This document shows positions 1 to 8,313 of a stretch of 64,000 nt of DNA, in pieces (position 1 is the first letter of the stretch; every line of letters starts with the position of its first letter). The stretch is from Pseudomonadota bacterium. GTDB lineage: Bacteria; Pseudomonadota; Gammaproteobacteria; Steroidobacterales; Steroidobacteraceae. The DNA is taken from the NCBI GenBank assembly GCA_023417315.1, contig JAEZFW010000024.1, positions 5,945 to 69,944 on the forward strand. The letters run 5' to 3'. The notes below the pieces were generated by a model. The model searched no databases. It was not told the DNA's origin and saw nothing but the letters and a program-made list of their open reading frames with translations. The position numbers were made by a program, and so were the translations under genes.

Positions 1-2171
1 GTGACGGTCACGCCTTCGACTTTCTCTTGCAACCAACCTCCTGGCGCAGCGAGATCCGGCACCAGATCGCGCGCGAGCGTCTTCTTGATTCGCGGGAAGC
101 TCGCACCTTGCGGTTGCGGTTCGATGCCACGAACATCGATCTCGTACAAACGCTTCACGCGCGCATCCGGACCCGACTGATTGTCGCGCTCCAATACGAG
201 TAAACGATGATCGTCCAATGCCACGATCTCCGATAAGCCGACCCAACCGCCGGCGGGTGACTCGACGGCATCCAGGGGATAGTAGAAGAACGTCCATTCG
301 TTCTTTGCCGGCGTGAAGCGACCGATACGAACGAAGCCCGCAGGGTCGTTGGTCCACTCGCGCTGGAAGGCAACGTAGACCTGTTCATCCTTGCCGGAGC
401 CCGTCACGGCCACGCCTTCGTATCCATTGCTTCGCTTGAGCTCGGCAACGGCTGCTGGCAACTCGATCTCGCGGACGACCTCGCCCTTGCGCGTCACCTC
501 GATGAGCAAGTTCGCAGTGCCGCTCGTCCCGTTCCCCGAGCCTTCGCTCGCAACCCAGAAGCCACCCTCGGTGCGCGTAGCGAGCCCTTCGATGTCATAG
601 TCGACACTCGCGCTATTTCTCTTCAGCTCGATCTCATCCGTGATGCGAGCCGGCCTCGTGCCCGCATCGATCACATAGATGCGCGAGTGGCCAAGGTACG
701 CATCGTGCGCTGAGTACAGCCGGTTCGGATGTCTGCGATCCGCAGCGAGCGCCGACAGCGCCACCCAACCGATCGGCGCCTGACCGGCTGCGGGACCGCT
801 CTTTCGCACCTCGGACACGAGCGTCGGATAGCTCGCGCGCCCCTTCTGCAAGCGATAGATCGAGAGCGTCGAGCGCAGCGACTCATCGTCCTCCGAGGCA
901 ATCACGAACAGATTGCGCTTCGGGATCGGCAACAACCCTTCCGGCCCGATTCCAGACGGCAACGCTTGCACGAAGCGTGGGCGCCCGAACCCGCTCGTCT
1001 CGTAGACGGCGGTCAAGTTCGCGCGCTCCATCCCGACGAACAGGTATGCATCGCGCCCGTAGTGCGCGTGCACGATGCCTTCCGGCTCGACTCCCTTGTT
1101 GTCGCCGCGATCGTCGGGATAGTGACCGTGTGCGAGCGCGATGTTCTCCAGCTCAACTCCGGAGTCGTACCACACTTTGCCTGTCGCGGCCGCGAAGATC
1201 GACATGCCGCGGCTGCCGCCAAACAGATCGCCTTCGTTCGCAGTAGCAAACAGCGCGGAGTTGAGCCACGTCACCGCGTCTGGCTCGCGTGCGAGATCAT
1301 CGAGGCTGTAGATGGGGTTCAGCAATCCCTCGTTATCTGTATCGACGTTCTGCAGGTCGACCTCGCCCGCAGGGAAATCCTTGATGACCTTCGCGCTCGG
1401 TAGATGGACGAGTGCGATGTGATTGTTCTCCTGCAATGTGACGACCGCAACGTTGTGCTCGTTGATACTCACGTACTCCGGCTCGGGATCCTCCGGTGCG
1501 TAGGCGGCCAAGCCTGAGAGATCGACACTCCGTACGGACCACTGCTGAGGCGCGCCACGCAGCGTCACAACTTGCAGCCAGCCACCTGGCGCTTGAGGGA
1601 GACCGCCTTCAATGCCGTTCACCGTGACATCTTCGTCCCGTTCGTTCTCGATCGCGATCGCGGCATATTTGCCATCGGGGCTCACGGCGACAGAATCGGG
1701 TTGCCCCGCGAGTGCAATCTTCGTCACCGCTTCGCAAGCAGCGGTCGCACGCTTGCAGGCCTCGATGTCGAATACACTCAAGTGGCCGGACGGATTGGTG
1801 TAGCTCTCCGAGGTGTTGATGCCGACGAGGGCCCAGCGGCCGCGCACGGCGACCGAAGTCGGCTCGCCGTCCAAAGCGACAGCGCCGAGCGCTTGCGGGC
1901 GCGCAGGGTCTCGAATGTCGACGAAGCCGAGCGAATTGTTCGGACTGTCCGTATAGATCAGCGTCTGACCGTCTTCGCTCGCGGCGACGATCTCCGCTGC
2001 GGTGAGCTCTACCGACTCGCGATCGCAACTCGTATTTTCGCAGACGACGAATGTCGCAAGCCGCTCGAACTCATGTGCACCTCGGCGATGGTTTTCGTGC
2101 TCGCGTGCATTCGAGCTCCACGCTGCGCTCGCGCACGCCAAAGTCACCGCCGAACGGATCAAGATATTCAT
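1..2171 (-). CDS. Exported esterase-like phytase / choice-of-anchor I family protein, 3' end cut off by the window
   Basis: The frame opens at 2171 and runs without a stop off the left edge, giving about 723 residues of an incomplete protein. Residues 1-22 form a Sec signal peptide ending at SSNA-R. The first half is a repetitive beta-propeller-like region, with phrases such as PDSVAVSPDGKYAAIA and NKGVEPEGI, as in choice-of-anchor I (alkaline-phosphatase-like) proteins. The second half (about 420 onward) carries GPEGLLPIP, YDIEGLATRTEGGFW and YEGVAV, typical of the esterase-like phytase domain. It probably acts in the periplasm or outside the cell on phosphate esters, but substrate cannot be read from sequence. 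The next gene on the right is divergent, so this gene has its own promoter. Confidence 0.75.
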   Translation of the reverse strand, partial: MNILIRSAVTLACASAAWSSNAREHENHRRGAHEFERLATFVVCENTSCDRESVELTAAEIVAASEDGQTLIYTDSPNNSLGFVDIRDPARPQALGAVALDGEPTSVAVRGRWALVGINTSESYTNPSGHLSVFDIEACKRATAACEAVTKIALAGQPDSVAVSPDGKYAAIAIENERDEDVTVNGIEGGLPQAPGGWLQVVTLRGAPQQWSVRSVDLSGLAAYAPEDPEPEYVSINEHNVAVVTLQENNHIALVHLPSAKVIKDFPAGEVDLQNVDTDNEGLLNPIYSLDDLAREPDAVTWLNSALFATANEGDLFGGSRGMSIFAAATGKVWYDSGVELENIALAHGHYPDDRGDNKGVEPEGIVHAHYGRDAYLFVGMERANLTAVYETSGFGRPRFVQALPSGIGPEGLLPIPKRNLFVIASEDDESLRSTLSIYRLQKGRASYPTLVSEVRKSGPAAGQAPIGWVALSALAADRRHPNRLYSAHDAYLGHSRIYVIDAGTRPARITDEIELKRNSASVDYDIEGLATRTEGGFWVASEGSGNGTSGTANLLIEVTRKGEVVREIELPAAVAELKRSNGYEGVAVTGSGKDEQVYVAFQREWTNDPAGFVRIGRFTPAKNEWTFFYYPLDAVESPAGGWVGLSEIVALDDHRLLVLERDNQSGPDARVKRLYEIDVRGIEPQPQGASFPRIKKTLARDLVPDLAAPGGWLQEKVEGVTV

Positions 2172-2530
2172 CGAGGCATTCCCCTTCTTTGCTCTTCGCG
2201 CGCAGGATTCGCGCGTTATTTGGGGGATTCTCTAAGGGCGGCGTTACGACAATATTTCAACGAGAGCAGTGGGCCGTTTCACCACCAAGGTGCGTCGCGG
2301 TCGATGACGTTCTTTCACTTGACTTGCGCAAGTTTTGCGCTCCCGAATTGTTACAGCTTCTCGCATCCGCTAGCAGCCTCTCGCCCTAAGCGACTGAACG
2401 CACTTACGAATAGCGTATCGGCGGGGAGATCGACCGGGCTCGAGATCCGAGCCGACGTGCGATGTCTATCGGCCGGCAGCTACTATCAGCGCCCTGCCTG
2501 CAACAACACCTCAGCGAATGTGGAGGGACG
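2172..2530. other. Divergent intergenic region with a 12-bp palindrome
   Basis: No convincing gene. The perfect palindrome ACTTGCGCAAGT lies at 2322-2333 and overlaps a TTGACT hexamer (2319-2324) that could be a -35 element for the rightward gene; no good -10 is seen at standard spacing. It may be an operator. Short rightward frames here are not supported. Confidence 0.3.
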
Positions 2531-2752
2531 ATGGCCACAGTCCGTGATCCGACCCGCATCAAAGGCTACGAGCACCTCATCCAATCCCTCGCTCAAGAAA
2601 GCAGCGCGTCCGTGGACCATGTACGCGAGCTCTTCGAGTCCGCGCATGCGCAACTCGAATCGGAAGCCCGCATCAAGACTTACGTCTCGGTCATCGCCAC
2701 TCGACTCGTTCGCAACGTGCTCCATGCGGAACGCACTACAATCGACGCCTGA
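2531..2752 (+). CDS. DUF3562 family small protein
   Basis: A 73-residue protein starting at the ATG at 2531, chosen because a GGAGGG ribosome binding site ends 3 bases upstream; a longer frame from 2462 has no such site. The sequence matches the pattern of DUF3562 proteins: an N-terminal helix (HLIQSLAQES), a central VDHVRELFESAHAQLESEARI segment with alternating acidic and hydrophobic residues, and a basic end (VSVIATRLVRNVL). The role of this family is not known. Cytoplasmic, mostly helical, no membrane segment. It stands alone between divergent and convergent neighbours. Confidence 0.65.
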   Translation: MATVRDPTRIKGYEHLIQSLAQESSASVDHVRELFESAHAQLESEARIKTYVSVIATRLVRNVLHAERTTIDA

Positions 2753-2806
2753 CGAGCGCTTCGGCAAGTTCAGGCGGCTTGAGGTTCGCGCAACCTGAAT
2801 CGACCC

Positions 2807-3223
2807 TCAGTTCTCTGCGGCTCTCACCACGATCCGAGTGAAGAGAGTGTCTGCGCGATTGTTACCTTGTCTTGCTTCGAACGTATAGTCCTTACCACCC
2901 TCCAGCAGCATCTGCAAAACGATCGTCACGCGACAAGCGCCACCGGCGCCGCACTGAGTTTCCGCGTGGCCGCGCTTTGCATCGTCGACGAACACGTCCA
3001 TCCATAACTGTCCACCAGGCCGCGCCTCGCTCGCCTTGTCCGCGGTTGCTTCTGCAGAAGCATCGATGACGTAGTAGCGGTCCTTCTCCACGCGAACCGA
3101 GCACGAGGCCGTGACTTCCTTCTTTCCACCGCCCTGACAAATCGTCTCTGCCCGGGCGATTGGCGCGTTGGCGAGGTTCAGCCCGAAGCATGCTGCTGCG
3201 AAGATGCAGATCGTTCGGAACAT
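2807..3223 (-). CDS. Exported small protein of unknown function
   Basis: 138 residues with a clear Sec signal peptide (residues 1-25, cleavage after ARA). GGAGGAG precedes the ATG at a good distance. The mature part has four cysteines (TICQGG, ASCSVR, TQCGAGG, ACRVTI), probably two disulphides in the periplasm, and beta-strand-rich alternating sequence with a PGGQLWMDVFVDD motif. I do not recognise the family. The short length and paired cysteines suggest a small beta-sandwich. Convergent with the DUF3562 gene on its left. Confidence 0.6.
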   Translation of the reverse strand: MFRTICIFAAACFGLNLANAPIARAETICQGGGKKEVTASCSVRVEKDRYYVIDASAEATADKASEARPGGQLWMDVFVDDAKRGHAETQCGAGGACRVTIVLQMLLEGGKDYTFEARQGNNRADTLFTRIVVRAAEN

Positions 3224-3439
3224 AGCTCCTCCGGCGACCTATTTGTCGTGTCGCTTGATCCAAACTTGCTCGAACGAGAAACGTTCCGGCGCCGCCACGA
3301 GACCCAGCGCGATGCTGCGGAACAAACACATGCGGCAGCGCACTCTTCGCGGTGCTTTCAGCACCGCCGTCGGTTCTATGGGGTGTAGATCGTCTTCGAG
3401 GGAAGATGAATCTCATCCCAACTGAGAGGAGCCTTGTAC

Positions 3440-4132
3440 ATGGTCCCCACCATTACTGCTTTCGAGCGCTCGCCCGATCGCGGGCAAGGACTTGCGCGCG
3501 ACATGCGCGTTCGCTGGGCACTCGAAGAAGTGGGTCAGCCTTCTGACGTCCGGCTCGTCTCCTTTCGTGAGATGAAGGAATCTCGACATCGCAGACTCAA
3601 TCCCTTCGCTCAGATTCCGACCTACGAAGAAGGCGATCTCGAGTTGTTTGAATCTGGCGCAATCGTTTTGCACATCGCAGAGCGTCATGCGGGCTTACTG
3701 CCGAACGATGCTAACGCGCGTGCACGCGCGATCGCCTGGATGTTCGCCGCACTTAGCACAGTGGAACCGCCGATCGTTGAGCTCTCGATGGCGACGATCT
3801 TGGAACGTGAGAAGAGCTGGTATGAAGCGCGTCTTCCGATGCTTCAGGATCGTGTCCGTGTACGACTCGGCGAGCTATCCGATCGGCTCGGCGATGCCGA
3901 ATGGCTCGACGGGGCCTTCAGCGCCGGTGACCTAATGATGGTCACGGTGCTGCGCAGATTGAACGGATCGGGTCTACTGGAGCAGCACCCGACGCTTTGC
4001 GAGTACATCGCGCGCGGCGAAGCGCGACCCGCGTACCAACGCGCTTTCGCGGCACAGTTGGCAGTGTTTACGGCGAGAGAGCGAGGGGTTGATGAGATGA
4101 TGGGAAGTTCTTTGACAAGACCAACAGGATGA
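3440..4132 (+). CDS. Glutathione S-transferase family protein
   Basis: 230 residues when started at the ATG at 3440, placed 9 bases after GAGAGGA; an in-frame TTG at 3434 is too close to that site. The N-terminal thioredoxin-fold half (1-80) contains RWALEEVGQP and the cis-proline and glutathione-binding segments NPFAQIPTYEEGDLELFESGAI, where the ES pair binds the gamma-glutamyl group. The helical C-terminal half (about 90-205) carries LDGAFSAGDLMMVTVL, the usual N-capping box region with Asp. It likely conjugates or reduces electrophiles in the cytoplasm. Convergent with the AraC gene; the shared end holds an inverted repeat. Confidence 0.88.
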   Translation: MVPTITAFERSPDRGQGLARDMRVRWALEEVGQPSDVRLVSFREMKESRHRRLNPFAQIPTYEEGDLELFESGAIVLHIAERHAGLLPNDANARARAIAWMFAALSTVEPPIVELSMATILEREKSWYEARLPMLQDRVRVRLGELSDRLGDAEWLDGAFSAGDLMMVTVLRRLNGSGLLEQHPTLCEYIARGEARPAYQRAFAAQLAVFTARERGVDEMMGSSLTRPTG

Positions 4133-4192
4133 ACAGGAAAAGCAAGCAAGGTCGACCCCTTCTTTAGATTCATCATCTGTTGATCCTGTTCG
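4121..4192. repeat. Imperfect inverted repeat between convergent genes, possible two-way terminator
   Basis: CCAACAGGATGAACA at 4121-4135 pairs with TGTTGATCCTGTTCG at 4178-4192 (13 of 15 positions). It lies between the convergent GST and AraC genes. The loop is long (42 bases) and there is no clear T-run, so a terminator role is only likely. The AACAGGAT-type units resemble dispersed short repeats of some gammaproteobacteria. Confidence 0.35.
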
Positions 4193-4216
4193 ATATCCCG
4201 TCTCGGCAAGGCAATC

Positions 4217-5188
4217 CTACGTCTGCCGGCTGCGCTCCCGCCACGCACCCGGTGGAATTCCCACTTGTCTTTTGAATGCGCGATTGAACGCGGCTTCCGA
4301 TCCGAAGCCTACTCGTTCGGCGATCTGGGCAATGCTCATGCCTTGGCGATCGAGTAGCCCAGCAGCAAGCTGAACCCGCCACTTGCTCAGATACTGTATT
4401 GCGGGCATGCCCATCACGTTCGCGAATCGAATCGAGAACGCGGTGCGCGAGAGGCCCGCCTCGTGTGCGAGCGCTTCGAGCGTCCATGCGTCCGCCGGCT
4501 TTGCATGCATCGCGCGCAACGCTGCGCTCACATATCGATCGCGAAGTGCCGCGAGCCAACCGGTCGACTCGGGCGGCAAGCTGTCGATGTGTTGGCGCAC
4601 GGCATGAAGAAACATGAGCTCGCTGATCTTCGCGAGAATCGTTTCGCCGCCGGCGCGTGGCTGTTTGCTTTCCTCGAGCGCAATGCGCATGAGATCGAAC
4701 GTGAGCACACCGGCCGCGCTCGCGCGTCTCACGTGCAGCAGCGGCGGCAACGCCTCGAGCACCGGGTTATAGGGTTTGGCATCGCAGCCGAGAAAACCGC
4801 AAACGAACCGCGTCTTCTCGCCGCCCCCACCGAACTCGTGTAGCACGAAAGGCAACGTGTCCACAGTCGGACGGCGATAGAGCTCGAGAGTCGGCACGGC
4901 ATGTTTGCCTGGCTCCGAGCTGATCGAGTGCCCGTGTCCCCCGGCGATAATCACCGCATCGCCAACGTCGAGACAGATCGCGGGACGCGATGAGTCGGCG
5001 AGCTGCGCCCAACCGCGACCATCCAACACGATATGAAAGCCGATCACATGATCGAACTCCGGCATCACACCTGCGCAGATGGTCGAGGAACCAGGTGTCG
5101 TCGCAACCCACGGTGCTCCGGCGTGAACGTCGAAGTACACGGCGCCCGTCAGACGGACTTCTCGCAGCACGTCGGATAGAACATCCAT
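4217..5188 (-). CDS. AraC family transcriptional regulator with cupin sensor domain
   Basis: 323 residues, start supported by GGAGG 7 bases upstream. Residues 1-190 form a cupin-like sensor domain (GFHIVLDGRGWAQL, LDVGDAVIIAGGHGHSI), of the type often seen next to oxidoreductases. Residues 210-320 hold two helix-turn-helix motifs: LEALAHEAGLSRTAFSIRF and MSIAQIAERVGFGSEAAFNRAFKRQVG with the terminal PPGAWR signature. It is divergent from the FAD-dependent oxidase at 5336, 147 bases away, so it likely controls that gene in response to its substrate or product. Direct repeats in the gap are candidate binding sites. Confidence 0.92.
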   Translation of the reverse strand: MDVLSDVLREVRLTGAVYFDVHAGAPWVATTPGSSTICAGVMPEFDHVIGFHIVLDGRGWAQLADSSRPAICLDVGDAVIIAGGHGHSISSEPGKHAVPTLELYRRPTVDTLPFVLHEFGGGGEKTRFVCGFLGCDAKPYNPVLEALPPLLHVRRASAAGVLTFDLMRIALEESKQPRAGGETILAKISELMFLHAVRQHIDSLPPESTGWLAALRDRYVSAALRAMHAKPADAWTLEALAHEAGLSRTAFSIRFANVMGMPAIQYLSKWRVQLAAGLLDRQGMSIAQIAERVGFGSEAAFNRAFKRQVGIPPGAWRERSRQT

Positions 5189-5210
5189 TCGGGTCCTCCG
5201 AACGATTGAT

Positions 5211-5256
5211 CAATCAAGCCGAACGCGCGGACAACACTTCGAACGCGCAATCAAGC
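5211..5256. promoter_or_regulatory. Direct repeats between AraC regulator and FAD oxidase, candidate operator
   Basis: CGAACGCGC occurs at 5220-5228 and 5240-5248 (20 bases apart), and CAATCAAGC at 5211-5219 and 5248-5256. AraC-family regulators bind direct repeats about two helical turns apart, so the 20-base pair fits. A 10-bp palindrome ATTGATCAAT overlaps the left repeat. Confidence 0.35.
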
Positions 5257-5335
5257 GATCGCTGTCGCCGATCATAGTTCGCCACGCGAGCGCGATCTAC
5301 GATTCTCTCAATCTTCAACTGCTTCGGAGTCGATC

Positions 5336-6718
5336 ATGGACACGATTAACCTTGCGACGCTCGCATCGTCTTTTCGCGGCGAGCTGATTACGGCGACAGA
5401 TCCTCGCTACGATCGAGCGCGCAGGCTCTATAACGGCATGATCGACAAACGACCGGCGCTGATCGCGCAATGCAGTGACGTCGCGGATGTGATCGCCGCG
5501 GTGAACTTCGGTCGCGATCACAATCTCGTCATCGCCATTCGTGGCGGCGGACACAACGGCGCCGGCCTCGGAAGTTGCGACGACGGCCTAGTCATCGACC
5601 TTGGCCGGATGAAAGGCATTCGCGTCGATCCTGCGCTGCGCACTGTTCGTGTCGAACCGGGCTGCACCCAAGGTGACGTGGACCACGTAGCACATTCCTT
5701 CGGTTTGGCAGTGCCTGCCGGCATCGTCTCGAGCACAGGGATCGCAGGTCTCACGCTCGGCGGGGGGCACGGCCATCTCAGTCGCCGTTATGGCTTGACC
5801 ATCGACAATCTGTTGGAAGCCGACGTGGTGCTCGCGAACGGAAAGCTGGTCACCGCCAGCGAGCGTGAGAATGCGCATCTATTCTGGGCATTGCGCGGCG
5901 GCGGCGGCAACTTCGGCGTCGTTACGAGCTTCTTGTACCGCGCGCATCCAGTTTCGGATGTCTATGCCGGGCCGATCTTCTGGGACATCAGACATGCCGC
6001 GCAAGTGATGCGGGCCTATCGAGAGTTTCTGCGGACGGCCCCGGAGAAGCTCTGCCCCTTCCTCGGGTTGAAGACCGTGCCTTCGACGCCCCCGTTTCCG
6101 CAAGAGATCTGGGGCACCAGGATCTGTGCAGTCATCTCCTGCTATGAGGGATCCGCAGCGGATGGAGAACGCGCATTGCGTCCGCTGCGCGAAGCACTAC
6201 CTACACCGATCCTCGACGGAATGACGACCATGCCATTCACAGCGCTGCAAAGCCTATTCGACGCTCTACTACCGAAAGGGCTGCAATGGTACTGGAAGGC
6301 AGACTTCGTTAGAGACTTATCGGATGCCGCGATCGAGACACACATCGAGCACGCGTCGAAGTCGCCCAGCGAGCTGTCACTGATGCATCTTTATCCTATC
6401 GATGGCGCCGTACATCGGGTGGCTTCTGGCGACATGGCCTGGAGCTGTCGCGATGCGACCTGGTCCATGGTGATCTGCGGGATCGATCCTGATCCGAACA
6501 AAGCAGGCGAGCTGCGTCAATGGGGTCGCGACTACTGGAGCGCGATTCATCGATTCAATCTCAGCGGTGCGTACGTCAACTTTATGATGGACGATGAAGC
6601 CGAGGATCGGGTTCGCGCGACCTATGGCGCGAACTACGATCGACTGGCGGACGTCAAACGCATGTACGATCCGACGAATCTGTTTCGCATGAACCAAAAC
6701 ATCTTGCCGACGTCGTGA
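5336..6718 (+). CDS. FAD-dependent oxidase, berberine-bridge-enzyme type (FAD_binding_4 + BBE)
   Basis: 460 residues; CGGAG precedes the ATG by 6 bases. The PP-loop FAD domain contains IRGGGHNGAG, whose His73 is the usual covalent FAD attachment site, and IAGLTLGGGHGHLSRRYG. The position of the second, cysteinyl attachment site is Val131, so attachment should be by His only. The end carries the BBE motif (GANYDRLADVKRMYDPTNLFRMNQNI). No signal peptide, so cytoplasmic. Such enzymes oxidise sugars, alcohols or secondary metabolites with oxygen, giving H2O2; substrate is unknown. Probably controlled by the divergent AraC regulator. Confidence 0.9.
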   Translation: MDTINLATLASSFRGELITATDPRYDRARRLYNGMIDKRPALIAQCSDVADVIAAVNFGRDHNLVIAIRGGGHNGAGLGSCDDGLVIDLGRMKGIRVDPALRTVRVEPGCTQGDVDHVAHSFGLAVPAGIVSSTGIAGLTLGGGHGHLSRRYGLTIDNLLEADVVLANGKLVTASERENAHLFWALRGGGGNFGVVTSFLYRAHPVSDVYAGPIFWDIRHAAQVMRAYREFLRTAPEKLCPFLGLKTVPSTPPFPQEIWGTRICAVISCYEGSAADGERALRPLREALPTPILDGMTTMPFTALQSLFDALLPKGLQWYWKADFVRDLSDAAIETHIEHASKSPSELSLMHLYPIDGAVHRVASGDMAWSCRDATWSMVICGIDPDPNKAGELRQWGRDYWSAIHRFNLSGAYVNFMMDDEAEDRVRATYGANYDRLADVKRMYDPTNLFRMNQNILPTS

Positions 6719-6792
6719 TCTCCATACCGATCCGATCAAGCACGTACCCACTCGTCATCCAGCGCAGGCCGACAGGTCGCGCGCATTGGCAG

Positions 6793-7644
6793 TCAGTGAG
6801 TCGCTGAGACCAAGCCATCCGCACCTGGCTTAGGCGGCGGCGCTGTCAGGCTCATGAGACACAGATACGTGTTGATCAAGAGACACACACTCTGCGCTAA
6901 TGGCACCCATTGCTTCAGATCGAGCACGTCGACCCAGAAAATGCACACGAAGAACAACGCGCAAATGAGGCAGCCGTAGACGGCCGCCCTGACTTTGACA
7001 CCGATCGCGTGCACGCGGTTGGAGTGCGTCTCGAGCGGATTGCTCTGTTTGCCGTACAGCGCTCGGTACACGATGAACGCCTGCGATGCGTACACCAGTG
7101 TCAAGACGCCGATGAGAGCGAATCCAGGAAGAAGCTGCGGCTGAAAATAGATCACGAGCGCGACCAACAGGAGATAAGCCAGGAACGCTAGAGCAACGAT
7201 GACGGGCGAGACGAAATCGAAAAGCTCCCGGCGCTGCAGGCTGGCCTTACGCTTCCCTTCGAGTAAGGAGCGCTTGTGCATCTTGTTGAACCTGAACCCC
7301 AACCAGGCAACGAGAGTCTGCGGCAACAGCTGAACTGCAAAGTACACGCTGATCAGAACGATCACAGACTTCTCGTTCCAGTCCGGGCGCAGCATGTCAT
7401 CGACCAAATACGCGAGCAGCAGCAAGCCTAGGACCGCGATGGCTGTGTTGGCTGCGCGATATCGAGTCAAGAAACGCTGCGTAGCCAGGGACAGATCGAC
7501 ACCCGGAAACAGCTGCGCAAGACGATCCATCGGGAAGCATGGTGCTTGCGCTCGCACATACCTACTGAATCGCGCAGGATAGAGCACTGACATCGCCAGT
7601 ACCTGTGCCGTGAACACCGCAAGGAATGCATAGACTTCGATCAT
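6793..7644 (-). CDS. Multi-pass membrane protein, partner of the GntR regulator
   Basis: 283 residues with six to seven hydrophobic stretches (about 1-20, 68-87, 95-118, 145-170, 172-195, 220-240, 250-270) separated by a basic cytoplasmic loop (KMHKRSLLEGKRKASLQRR). No enzyme motif is seen and I do not recognise a named family. Its start lies 9 bases after the GntR stop, so the two form an operon. In YtrA-type operons the regulator is commonly followed by membrane transport proteins of unknown substrate; here there is no ATPase. It is convergent with the FAD oxidase. Confidence 0.7.
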   Translation of the reverse strand: MIEVYAFLAVFTAQVLAMSVLYPARFSRYVRAQAPCFPMDRLAQLFPGVDLSLATQRFLTRYRAANTAIAVLGLLLLAYLVDDMLRPDWNEKSVIVLISVYFAVQLLPQTLVAWLGFRFNKMHKRSLLEGKRKASLQRRELFDFVSPVIVALAFLAYLLLVALVIYFQPQLLPGFALIGVLTLVYASQAFIVYRALYGKQSNPLETHSNRVHAIGVKVRAAVYGCLICALFFVCIFWVDVLDLKQWVPLAQSVCLLINTYLCLMSLTAPPPKPGADGLVSATH

Positions 7645-7653
7645 GACGGCACC

Positions 7654-8052
7654 TCACTTTGCCGGCGGAGGCCGGCTGATCGCGCCGGCGAACGCGTTGC
7701 GGATTTCCGAATCAGTCACACCTGCTTCGCGCAACTCATCGATCGTTTCGCTGAGCTTGCGCAGCGTCCATTCCTGTAGATTGAACTTGCAGTTCGATTT
7801 TGCTCGGGGGTGGATATAAGTCCCCCGATAGCCCTTAGCCTCGATGATGGAATCGCGTTCCAGCAGCTTGTAGGCCTTCGCCACGGTCTTGCTGTTGAGC
7901 TCGAGGTCGTTCGCGAGCTGACGAATCGAGGGCAGCGCATCGCCAGGCCTCAACACGCCAGCGGTCACCGCAGCCTTGATCTGCTCGATGATCTGTTCGA
8001 ACTGAGGCACCGGGTTGTCGATGTCGACGGTGATGTCCATCGGAGAAGCCAT
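7654..8052 (-). CDS. GntR family (YtrA-type) transcriptional regulator
   Basis: 132 residues from the ATG at 8052; a second ATG at 8040 is also possible and no strong ribosome site favours either. The N-terminal winged helix contains PQFEQIIEQIKAAVTAG, RPGDALPSIRQLANDLELN and SKTVAKAYKLLERD, the classic GntR pattern. The short C-terminal part (about 60 residues) lacks a FadR or HutC ligand domain, as in YtrA regulators. It should repress its own operon, which also encodes the membrane protein at 6793. A palindrome overlapping the -10 region just upstream is the likely operator. Confidence 0.88.
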   Translation of the reverse strand: MASPMDITVDIDNPVPQFEQIIEQIKAAVTAGVLRPGDALPSIRQLANDLELNSKTVAKAYKLLERDSIIEAKGYRGTYIHPRAKSNCKFNLQEWTLRKLSETIDELREAGVTDSEIRNAFAGAISRPPPAK

Positions 8053-8054
8053 AT

Positions 8055-8098
8055 GTACCACTTGACCCAATGGTACAACTGGTTCGTTGACTTTGCAA
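8055..8098 (-). promoter_or_regulatory. Promoter and GntR autoregulatory operator
   Basis: Reading leftward: -35 TTGCAA (8098-8093), 17-base spacer, -10 TACCAT (8075-8070). The inverted repeat GTACCA-N10-TGGTAC (8055-8060 and 8071-8076) covers the -10 and the start site, the arrangement expected for repression by the adjacent GntR protein. The leader before the ATG at 8052 would be only about 12 bases. Confidence 0.55.
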
Positions 8099-8313
8099 GC
8101 TGCAGAGAACTGGGGTTTCGTTGCTCGCGAGGTTACGGAGCGCCCGGCGAGCTATAGCCGAGCCTCACGACCCACGGTGAAGTTCAGGCGACGAAGAACT
8201 GTGGAACTGTTGTGACCTACCATGACCATCAGTTCGACGATGAACGCCATGTCAGTCTTGTGCGCAGGTTCCGCGCTGAGTGTCATGCGGCGCAATCAGG
8301 TAAAATCGTCCGA

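Noticed and set aside
1572..2798. Rightward 408-codon frame
   Set aside because: It crosses the exported phytase-like gene antisense and its intergenic region; no ribosome site and arginine/serine-rich.
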